Part shown: one piece after another, positions 1-6,693 of the stretch
Layout of the letters: each line of letters begins with the position of its first letter
Position numbering within the stretch: position 1 is the stretch's first letter
Assembly (NCBI GenBank): GCA_035506335.1
Contig: DATJPN010000109.1
Span: 1-6,693 of the forward strand
DNA: 6,693 bases
Direction of reading: 5' to 3'
DNA from: DAIDKA01 sp035506335
GTDB taxonomy: Bacteria > Pseudomonadota > Gammaproteobacteria > Steroidobacterales > Steroidobacteraceae
The notes under the pieces: model-generated
Told to the model about the DNA's origin: nothing
Databases searched by the model: none
What the model saw: only the letters and a program-made list of their open reading frames with translations
Made by a program: the position numbers and the translations under genes

Positions 1-3000
1 CTTGCTGCCGCGTACCGCGCGCCCTCCTCCCCCGAGGAGATTCTGCTCTGCCAACTCGTCGCCGATCTGTTGCATATCGAAAGCGCCGGCCTCGCCGACA
101 ACTTCTTCCACCTGGGCGGACACTCGCTGTTGGCCACTCGCCTCGCCGCCCACATCCGTGCCCGGCTGCATCGCGAACTCCCGCTGCGCACCATCTTCGA
201 CTCTCCGGTGCTGGGCGATCTCGCCAGTGCGCTCCGCTCGCTCCCCAACGCCGGTCTGGCGCTCGTGCCTCAACCGCGTCCGGATGCGGTGCCGCTCTCC
301 TTTGCCCAGGCCCGCCTCTGGTTCCTGCACCAGCTCGAAGGCGCCAACTCGAACTACCTCGTCCCTGTCGGTCTGCGCCTCGGCGGCCCGTTGGACACCA
401 CCGCTCTTGCAGCGGCACTCGACGATGTGGTGGCGCGCCACGAGAGCCTTCGCACTTTGCTGGTCGATGGCCCGCAGCAGCGGATCCTGGCCGAGGCGCA
501 CGTGCCGCTGGAGAGGGTCGTGTGCTCGCCCGAGGCGCTCGAGCAGGAGTTGTCGGCGGCGGCTACTCGAGGCTTCGATCTGGCACGCGAGATCCCGTTG
601 CGCGCGACTCTGTTCCACTGCGGCGCGGAGGAACATGCGTTGTTGCTGCTGCTCCACCACTCGGCCGCAGACGGCTGGTCGATTGCGCCGCTGCTCGACG
701 ATCTGGCGCTGGCGTACGGTGCGCGAACTCGTGGCGAGGCTCCGGGGTTCGCGCCGCTGGCGGTGCAGTACGCCGACTACACCCTGTGGCAGCGAGCGCT
801 GCTCGGCGAGGAGCGCGATCGCGACAGCGCTCTCGCCCGACAGATCGATTACTGGACCGCGCAGCTTGCCGGGCTTCCCGCCGAACTGCCTCTGCCCACC
901 GATCGGCCTCGGCCCACGCATCCCATGGACTCGGGCGATGTCGTGTCGATTCCGATCGCGCACGGGGTGCATGGTCGGATGCTCGAGTTGGCGCGGCGGC
1001 ATGGCGCCACGGTGTTCATGGTGTTGCAGGCATCGCTCGCCGCGTTGCTGTCCAAGCTCGGCGGCGGTACCGACATTCCTCTCGGTGCGCCGGTGGCCGG
1101 CCGGTCGGAGGCGGCACTGGACGCTCTGGTCGGCTGCTTCGTCAATACGCTGGTCTTCCGCATCGACGCCGGCGGGCATCCCAGCTTCTCGGAACTGGTG
1201 CAGCGTGTGCGCGCCATCTGCCTGGAGGCCTATGCCCACCAGGACGCTCCCTTCGAACGGCTGGTGGAGGTCCTGGATCCGCCGCGTGGGTTGGGGCGGC
1301 AACCGCTGTTCCAGACCATGCTGGTACTGCAGAACAACCGCGAGGCAGCGCCGCAGTTCAGCGGATTGGAAAGCGCGCCGCTGCGGCCTTCGGGGTGCTC
1401 CACCAAGTTCGATCTGACCTTCACGTTCCGCGAGACCGCGGAGGGGCTGACGGGGGAGCTCGAGTACTCGGCCGATCTGTTCGACCGCGGCTCGGCCGAG
1501 CGCATAGCGCAGCGCTGGGCGAGGCTGGTGGAGCAGTTGCTCGGGGATCCCGCGGCTCCCTTCGAGCGGTTCGATGTCCTCACGGGCGAGGAACGGCGGC
1601 AGTTGCTCGACGGGTTCCATGCTACGGCGGAGCCGGTCGGCGAGGCCACGCTGGCGGAGATGTTCGAACGTCAGGCGGCGTGCACGCCGGATCGCATCGG
1701 GCTGATCTGCGAAGGGCGGCAGATGAGCTATGCCGAACTCGAAGCGCGGGCGAACCAGGTGGCGTGGAGCCTGATCGCGGAGGGCATCGGACCGGAAGAT
1801 ATTGTGGCGATCGCCATGGAGCGCTCGCTCGCGATGGTGGTGGCGATCCTGGGCACGCTGAAGGCGGGGGCGGCGTACCTGCCGCTCGATCCGGACTCTC
1901 CGCCGGAGCGGCTGGCGTGGTTGCTGGAAGATGCACGGCCGAAACGGGTGCTGCGGGCGTTGCCCGATCTCGAGGCATTGCCGACTACGGCGCCGCGCCC
2001 GCCGCTGCGGCCGCAGCATCCCGCCTATCTGATCTACACTTCGGGCAGCACAGGCACGCCCAAGGGCGTGGTCATCGGCCAGCAGAGCATCGCCCATTAC
2101 ATCGATCTGGTGGGACGCACCCTCACCGGCCCCAACCCGCGCATGCCGCTGTTCACTCCAACGGTGTTCGATCTCACCCTGACCACCATCTTCACGCCCC
2201 TGTGCCGCGGCGGGCAGATCGAGATCCTCCCTGCGCACCTCACACCGGACCGCGCCCTGCAACAGATCTTCTCCGCGCAGCCGCCGCCCTCGGCCATCAA
2301 GCTCACGCCGTCGCACCTGTCTCTGCTGGCGGCGCTGCCGCCGCAGGCTGCGGCCATCGGCACCGCCATCGTGGGAGGCGAGGCACTGACCGCGGCGCAG
2401 GTCCGAACGCTCCAGGATCGCGCGCCCGGCATCCGCATTCTCAACGAGTACGGACCCACAGAAGCCACCGTGGGTGCCGTCGCGGGCTATGTGGATGGAG
2501 AAGGCATCGACATCGGGTCGCCTTATCCCAACACGCGCGCCTATGTGGTGGACGAGGGGTTGCAGCCTTGTCCGACCGGCGTGATCGGGGAACTCTACCT
2601 GGCGGGGGTTGGGCTGGCTCGCGGATACTGGCAGCGGCCGGCACTCACCGCGGAGCGCTTCGTCGCCAACCCCTTCGCCACCGCACCCGGGGAGCGTCTG
2701 TACCGCACGGGCGATCTGGCCTCGTGGAGCCCCGATGGGCGGCTCCACTTCCACGGGCGCGCCGATCAGCAGGTCAAGATCCGCGGCTATCGCATCGAAC
2801 CGGGCGAGATCGAAGCCGTCCTCACGGAGCAGCCCGAAGTGTCGCAGGCGGCGGTGGTGGCGCACGCCGACACGCTGGTGGCGTACATCGTGAGGCGCCA
2901 GGCGATCGACGATGGCGAGTTGCGGCGGCGTATTGCCGCACGGCTGCCCGAGTATATGGTCCCGGCGGCGTTCGTGCCACTGGATCAGCTTCCGCTGACA

Positions 3001-6000
3001 GCCAACGGCAAGCTGGATCGGAACGCTCTGCCTGCACCGTATAGCCGTGCAGGGTATCTTGCCCCGGTATCGACTGAAGAGATAGTGCTGTGCGAAGTGG
3101 TGAGCGAGCTGACGGGGGTGGAGCGTGTGGGTCTCGACGACCACTTCTTCCACCTGGGGGGCCATTCGCTGCTGGCGACTCGCCTGGTGGCGGAACTGCG
3201 CTCCCGACTGGGCCGCGAGCTGCCGCTGAGGACCATCTTCGAATCGCCGCTGCTGGCGGAACTGGCGCGTGCCCTCGGTTCGCTGGATGCGGTTGTCGAG
3301 GCCGCTGCGCTGGTGCCCGATCCTGACGCGGCGCACGAGCCGTTTCCATTGACGCCGGTGCAGCAGGCTTACTGGCTCGGCCGCCAAAGCCTGGTGGAAC
3401 TGGGGCAGGTTGCCTGCCATGTCTATGCCGAACTGCGCTTTGCCGAGCTCGATGTAGCGCGGCTCACCGCGGCCTGGCGCACGCTGATCGAGCGGCATCC
3501 GATGCTCCGCGCCATCGTCCTCGCCGATGGCAGGCAGTGCATTCTACGCGAAGTGCCGGCCTACGAGATCGTTGTCGGCGGGGACCCGGAGGCGGCGCGC
3601 GAGCGGATGTCGCACGACGTGTTGCCGAGCGATTGCTGGCCGCTGTTCGAGCTACGCGTCACACGGCCGTCGGCCAGCGACTGGCGGCTCCACTTGAGCC
3701 TGGACGCGCTCATTCTCGATGGGGAGAGCAACAACCTGCTGCTGGCGGAACTGTTTCACCTGTACTATGGCGAGGCGATTGCGGCGGCGCCCTCCCGGCT
3801 GAGCTTCCGCGACTACGTGCTGCACGCGCAGAGGCAGACTGCCGCCAGCGAACGCGCCCTGGCTTACTGGGAAGCGCGGCTGGACTCGCTGCCGGCGGCG
3901 CCCGCCCTGCCGCTGGCGATCGATCCGGCGCGTCTAGCCGATCCGCGCTTCTCGCGCATCCACCTGCGTCTGGCGGCGGAGACCTGGAGCCGATTGAAGG
4001 CGCGCGCGGCGGCCGCCGGGCTGACGCCGTCGAACGTGCTGCAGACGGCGTATGCGGAAGTGCTCGGCACGTGGGCGCGGTCGGACGACTTCACGCTCAA
4101 CCTCACCGTGGGCGACCGGCGGCTGCTCGACCCCGAGGTGGCAACCATGCTCGGGGTGTTCACGAATCTGACTCCGCTCGAGATCCGCGGCGCGTGCCGG
4201 GGCAGCTTCCTCGATCGCGCCCGCGCCCAGCAGCGGCAACTGGCACGCGACCTCGACCACCGGGCGGTCAGCGGCGTGGAGGTGCAGCGGCTGCTGGCGC
4301 AACGCGCCGGCGATCCGCATGCGGGGCTGCTGCCGGTGGTGTTCACCAGCGTGCTGGGCGAAGTGCAGGTGGAGTTGCCCGATGGGGTCGAGGTGGTCGA
4401 CAGCATCACGCAGACGCCGCAGACGTGGCTCGACAACAAGGTCTACGAAATCGACGGTGGGCTGGGGATCGATTGGGACGCGCCGATGGCGCTGTTTCCG
4501 CGGGGAGTGCTCGAGGCGATGGCCGATGCGTATGCGTCGCTGCTCCAGCAACTGGCCGCGGAGGATGCTGCGTGGCAGGCTAGCGGGGGTTTGTGGATCC
4601 CGGAGGCGCAGCGCGCGCTGATGGCCGCGGCCAACGATACCGCCGGCCCGCTGCCCGACGATCTGTTGCAGGATCCGCTGTTCGCGGCGGCGGCTGCCGA
4701 TCCTAGGGCACCGGCGGTGGTCGGCGACGGTTGCCGGCTGAGTTTCGGGGAACTGGTGGGGCGGGCTGTGGAGCTGTCGCATCGGCTACAGGCGGCGCTC
4801 GAGCCTGACGATCGGCTGGTGGCGATCGTGATGGAGAAGGGCTGGGAGCAGATCGTGGCGGCGGTGGCGGTGCTCGAAACGGGACGCGCCTTTCTGCCGA
4901 TCGGCGCCGGGCAGCCGGAGCATCGCATGCAGGCGATCGTGGGACAGTCGGGCGCGGGCATCGTGCTCACGCAGCCGGGCATGCATGGATCGTGGCCGCC
5001 GGGCGTCAGGGTGCTGGAGGTAGTTGCGGAAGCGCCCGCCGCTTCGGCGCCTGGTCGGCTGGCGCGCACGGCGAGTCCCGAGGACACGGCCTACGTGATC
5101 TACACATCGGGCAGCACGGGGTCGCCCAAGGGGGTTGCGATCGGGCATCGGGCGGCACGCAACACGCTGGCGGATCTGACGGCGCGCTGGTCGTTCGGGC
5201 CGCGGGATCGGGTGCTGTGGGTTTCGTCGCTGGCGTTCGATCTGTCGATCTTCGACCTGTTCGGGATCCTGGGGGCGGGCGGGGCGGTGGCGATTCCGCC
5301 TGCCGGCGCGGGGCAGAATCCGCAGCAGTGGGCCGAGGCGGTGGAGCGCCATGGGGTGACTGTGTGGAACTCGGTGCCGGCACTGGCGGAGCTGATGGTG
5401 ATGGCGGCTGGGGATCGAGCGGCGGTGCTGCTGGGTGGCCTGCGGATCATGCTGCTGAGCGGCGACTGGATCCCGGTGGCGCTGGCGGGACGGATCCGCG
5501 GGTTGCTGCCTGGGTGCAAGCTATATAGCCTGGGGGGCGCGACGGAAGCTTCGATCTGGTCGATCTTCCACGAGATCGAGGAGGTGGATCGGCGATGGGT
5601 GAGCGTGCCATACGGCAAGCCGCTGCGCAACCAGACGTTTCATGTGTTGAAGGCGGACCTGGCGCCGTGTCCGATGCACACTACGGGCAAGCTGTACATC
5701 GGGGGCGCGGGGCTGGCGCAGGGTTACTGGAAGGATGCGGCGCAGACGGCGGCGCGGTTCCTCCGGCATCCGGGGACGGGCGAGCGGCTCTACGACACGG
5801 GCGATCTGGGGCGGTATCGGGAGGACGGATCAATCGAGTTTCTGGGGCGGGAAGACCAGCAGGTGAAGCTGCGCGGATACCGCATCGAACTGGGGGAGAT
5901 CGAAGCCGTGCTGGCACAGCACCCGCAAGTGCAGACGGCGGTGGCGCTGGTGGAGCGGCATGCGGAGTCGCCGCGCATTGTGGTCTGGGTGGTGGCTGAG

Positions 6001-6693
6001 GGGCCGGATTCGCCGCCGGCCGAGAGCCTGCGCCAGTGGGCCGCGGCGCGGCTTCCGGAATACATGGTGCCCGCGGCCGTTGCGGTGCTGGACAGGCTGC
6101 CGCTCACGCCGAACGGCAAACTGGATCGCAAAGCGCTTCCCGCGCCGGAAGCCTCCAACACCTCGGGCGGATACGTTGCACCGCGCAGCCCGGAAGAGCG
6201 CCTGCTCTGCGAGATCGTCGCAGAGCTTCTGCAAGTGGAGCGGCCGGGGCTCGCCGACAACTTCTTTCAACTGGGCGGCGACAGCATCACCTCGATCCGG
6301 CTGGTGGGCCGCGCGCGGGAACGGGGCATTCCCATCACTCCACGCGACATCTTCCAGCACCCGATTCTCGGAGACCTGGCCCGCGTGTCTTTTGGCGGCA
6401 AGGTGGATACCGTGTCCGGGGATGTCGATCTGGTGAATCTGGACGCAGCGGACGCGGAGGAACTCGAGCGCCTCTACCCCGGCCGGGAGGATGTCTGGCC
6501 GCTGACGCCGTTGCAGGAAGGGCTCCTGTTCCATGCCCATTTCGACAGCCACACCGACGATCCTTACCTCGTCCAGCTTGTGTTCGAATTGAACGGCGCG
6601 GTGGATCCTGTGCGCCTCCACCGGTCGCTCGACGCGCTCCTGGCCCGCCATGCCAGCCTGCGCGTCGCCTTTCACCAGACCGGCCGCGGTGTT
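1..6693 (+). CDS. Nonribosomal peptide synthetase, internal fragment (T-C-A-T-Cyc-A-T-C), open at both ends
   Basis: This is a multimodular NRPS that builds a peptide on phosphopantetheine arms in the cytoplasm without the ribosome. Frame 1 has no stop in 2231 codons. All recognisable domains lie in this frame, in canonical order and with no frameshift: carrier; C-A(Asn)-T; Cyc-A(Cys)-T; and the start of another C. The three carrier serines are at residues 42, 1056 and 2095. The two modules fall within normal lengths (about 1000 residues each). No in-frame start is assigned because the window opens inside a carrier domain; the stop is also outside. I infer that it extends a peptide by Asn then Cys, with possible thiazoline formation, and hands it on. 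No MT, E, Ox or TE domain is seen here. The gene cannot be named without its flanks. The NRPS call is certain; the substrates are predictions from pocket residues. Confidence 0.98.
13..240 (+). other. Carrier (T/PCP) domain of the preceding module
   Basis: This domain carries the growing peptide as a thioester on a phosphopantetheine arm and donates it to the following C domain. Residues 5-80 show the usual four-helix carrier pattern. The core motif DNFFHLGGHSLLATR contains the attachment serine at residue 42 (bases 124-126), followed by the typical helix ending LPLRTIFDSP. The GGHS form is normal for a carrier feeding an LCL condensation domain, which is what follows. Its A domain lies upstream of the window, so the residue it carries is unknown. 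Confidence 0.95.
94..144 (+). repeat. Carrier-core repeat, copy 1 (matches 3136-3186)
   Basis: These 51 bases encode the carrier core around the active serine. Compared by eye with 3136-3186 they differ at about 8 positions, six of them in third codon positions or otherwise silent. The similarity extends more weakly through the following helix. It is explained by paralogous carrier domains in one gene. Confidence 0.8.
289..1590 (+). other. Condensation (C) domain, LCL type, module A
   Basis: This domain forms the peptide bond between the upstream peptidyl thioester and the Asn loaded on the next carrier. All seven core motifs are seen in order: C1 LSFAQARLWFL (residues 99-109); C2 RHESLRT (146-152); C3 HHSAADGWS (219-227), with the catalytic second His at 220; C4 YADYTLWQR (257-265); C5 around residues 361-384, ending FVNTL; C6 AYAHQDAPFERLVE (410-423); C7 RQPLFQTM (433-440). 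The SFAQxRLW form of C1 and the VQYADY form of C4 are typical of LCL domains, which join two L-residues. The upstream donor is therefore inferred to be an L-amino acid. Nothing suggests inactivation. Confidence 0.95.
1648..3027 (+). other. Adenylation (A) domain, predicted asparagine-activating, module A
   Basis: This domain activates an amino acid as its aminoacyl-AMP and loads it on the following carrier. Seen motifs: A1 MSYAEL (residues 575-580); A2 LKAGAAYLPLDP (620-631); A3 YTSGSTGTPKG (679-689); A4 FDLTLTTIF (723-731); A5 NEYGPTEAT (815-823); A6 GELYLAGVGLARGY (863-876); A7 YRTGDL (901-906); A8 GRADQQVKIRGYRIEPGEIE, ending at residue 938; A9 LPEYMVP (982-988); A10 NGKLDR (1002-1007). 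Pocket residues placed against GrsA numbering are D724, L725, T728, K767, I790, G792, E816, V824, G825 and K1004. This reads D-L-T-K-I-G-E-V-G-K, the asparagine family code (Asp codes carry H where E816 sits). The A2-A3 stretch is about 20 residues shorter than usual. A8 runs directly into A9, so no methyltransferase or oxidase is inserted. Asn is the best prediction and Asp the main alternative. Confidence 0.93.
2767..2820 (+). repeat. A8-motif repeat, copy 1 (matches 5857-5910)
   Basis: These 54 bases cover the QQVK-RGYRIE-GEIEAV segment of the Asn A domain. By eye about 46 of 54 bases match 5857-5910, although the pocket halves of the two A domains are quite different. It is a conserved hinge region shared by A domains and a plausible site for recombination between modules. 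Confidence 0.75.
3052..3270 (+). other. Carrier (T/PCP) domain, module A
   Basis: This domain holds the Asn-terminated intermediate and presents it to the Cyc domain. The core motif DDHFFHLGGHSLLATR has the phosphopantetheine serine at residue 1056 (bases 3166-3168), followed by ELPLRTIFESPLL. It closely resembles the first carrier in the window in both protein and DNA, which suggests that the two arose by duplication or gene conversion. The GGHS type fits transfer of an unepimerized residue. Confidence 0.95.
3136..3186 (+). repeat. Carrier-core repeat, copy 2 (matches 94-144)
   Basis: This is the second copy of the carrier core, in the same frame as copy 1. The third carrier (around 6283) is more divergent and is of GGDS type, so copies 1 and 2 are the closer pair. 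Confidence 0.8.
3334..4560 (+). other. Heterocyclization (Cyc) condensation domain, module B, with one catalytic motif altered
   Basis: Cyc domains replace the C domain before Cys, Ser or Thr modules; they form the amide and then cyclodehydrate it to a thiazoline or oxazoline. Seen Cyc motifs: FPLTPVQQAYWLGR (residues 1115-1128); RHPMLRA...DGRQ (1165-1179); the signature D1235-xxxx-D1240-xx-S1243 in place of HHxxxDG; LPAAPALPLAIDP (1297-1309); LTPSNVLQTAYAEVL (1341-1355); LPVVFTSVL (1444-1452); ITQTPQTWLD (1469-1478). Odd points are that the late motif normally written (G/A)DFTxLxLL reads GVFTNLTPLE (1385-1394), with V1386 in place of Asp. In addition, the preceding FTLNLT segment continues VGDRRLLDP, where LFNR-PLHP is usual. 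Condensation is probably retained because the DxxxxDxxS signature is intact; cyclization is uncertain. Confidence 0.93.
4666..6138 (+). other. Adenylation (A) domain, predicted cysteine-activating, module B
   Basis: This domain activates and loads the residue accepted by the Cyc domain. Seen motifs: A1 LSFGEL (residues 1580-1585); MEKGWEQIVA (1611-1620), typical of Cyc-linked A domains; A3 YTSGSTGSPKG (1701-1711); A4 AFDLSIFDLFG (1745-1755); A5 LGGATEASIWS (1844-1854); A6 GKLYIGGAGLAQGYW, ending at 1910; A7 YDTGDLGRY (1931-1939); A8 GREDQQVKLRGYRIELGEIE, ending at 1968; A9 LPEYMVP (2018-2024); A10 NGKLDR (2038-2043). The pocket residues D1747, L1748, F1751, N1790, L1818, S1820, L1844, I1852, W1853 and K2040 read D-L-F-N-L-S-L-I-W-K. 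The usual Cys code has Tyr at the third place, so this is a Tyr-to-Phe change. The A2 motif is atypical (TGRAFLPIGAGQP, 1627-1639), with Gly1635 where Asp is usual. No oxidase is inserted. Cys is likely; a related small residue cannot be excluded. Confidence 0.92.
5857..5910 (+). repeat. A8-motif repeat, copy 2 (matches 2767-2820)
   Basis: This is the second copy of the A8 segment, in the Cys A domain. Two residues differ (Ile to Leu before RGYRIE, Pro to Leu after it) and the other differences are silent. Confidence 0.75.
6172..6384 (+). other. Carrier (T/PCP) domain of GGDS type, module B
   Basis: This domain holds the Cys-terminated (or thiazoline-terminated) intermediate. The motif ADNFFQLGGDSITSIRLVGR has the phosphopantetheine serine at residue 2095 (bases 6283-6285), followed by GIPITPRDIFQHPIL. 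It has GGDS where the two earlier carriers have GGHS. The GGDSI form is characteristic of carriers that work with an epimerization domain, but no E domain follows in the remaining sequence; the next recognisable element is a C domain. Confidence 0.94.
6487..6693 (+). other. Start of the next condensation domain (partial), resembling the DCL class
   Basis: The first about 70 residues of a condensation domain are present before the window ends. C1 reads PLTPLQEGLLFHA (residues 2167-2179), the form common in domains that accept a donor with a D-residue (DCL), unlike the SFAQARLW form of the first C domain. C2 reads RHASLRVAF (2216-2224). The preceding linker (about 2141-2163, with LVNLDAADAEELERL) matches the type of spacer that usually joins an E domain to such a C domain. 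The catalytic HHxxxDG lies beyond the window, so activity and class cannot be confirmed. Confidence 0.85.

Noticed and set aside
2..1417. 471-codon open frame in +2
   Set aside because: It overlaps the first carrier and C domain in another frame; Arg/Ser/Pro/Cys-rich with no motif. It is a shadow of the NRPS frame.
2701..3027. Inserted N-methyltransferase or oxidase between A8 and A9 of the Asn A domain
   Set aside because: A8 and A9 are separated by only a normal short linker, so there is no room for an inserted domain.
522..3044. 840-codon open frame in +3 as a possible gene
   Set aside because: It overlaps frame-1 NRPS domains throughout, and its product is a low-information Arg/Ala/Gly-rich sequence. 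Frame 1 carries every conserved motif.
4597..4680. Possible start of a separate protein at the ATG near 4621
   Set aside because: Frame 1 is continuous through here with a usual Cyc-to-A linker (ANDTAGPLP), so the ATG is an internal Met codon.
3934..4782. 282-codon open frame on the minus strand
   Set aside because: It lies opposite the Cyc and A domains; His/Arg/Gln-rich shadow product with no recognisable domain.
2767..5910. Repeated segments as a mobile element or CRISPR array
   Set aside because: The repeats are homologous in-frame motifs of paralogous NRPS domains about 3 kb apart, with no spacers, terminal inverted repeats or transposase.
5830..6675. 281-codon open frame on the minus strand
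   Set aside because: It lies opposite the end of the Cys A domain, the carrier and the next C domain; no motif, and its composition reflects antisense high-GC coding sequence.

Overview
The window is the interior of one very large nonribosomal peptide synthetase (NRPS) gene on the + strand. Frame 1 (codons starting at base 1) reads through all 6693 bases without a stop, giving 2231 residues. Both ends are open: the true start lies upstream and the true stop downstream. There is no intergenic DNA, so no promoter, ribosome site, terminator or RNA gene is expected, and I saw none. The base composition is high in G+C (roughly two thirds by eye) with G/C-ending codons, which fits a high-GC bacterium with large secondary-metabolite clusters, such as an actinomycete, myxobacterium, acidobacterium or some proteobacteria. 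The sequence alone does not let me choose among these.

Residue numbers below count from base 1 of the window. The layout is: a carrier (T) domain ending an earlier module (about residues 5-80); module A = C (97-525), A (550-1009), T (1018-1090); module B = heterocyclization-type condensation domain Cyc (1112-1520), A (1556-2046), T (2058-2128); then the first about 70 residues of the next module's condensation domain. No epimerization, N-methylation, oxidase or thioesterase domain is visible.

Reading the A-domain pockets by alignment to the GrsA positions gives D-L-T-K-I-G-E-V-G-K for module A, an asparagine code, and D-L-F-N-L-S-L-I-W-K for module B, one residue from the standard cysteine code. 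The predicted assembly step is upstream peptide + Asn, then + Cys through a Cyc domain, then transfer to a further module. This would normally leave an Asn-thiazoline unit.

Three details deserve attention. The Cyc domain keeps the DxxxxDxxS signature but has valine where the conserved Asp of its late (G/A)DFT motif should be. The Cys A domain has an altered A2 motif. The last T domain (GGDS type) and the linker and first motif of the following C domain look like those that usually flank an epimerization domain, yet no such domain is present. I found no wholly new system; this is a recognisable assembly line with unusual catalytic details.
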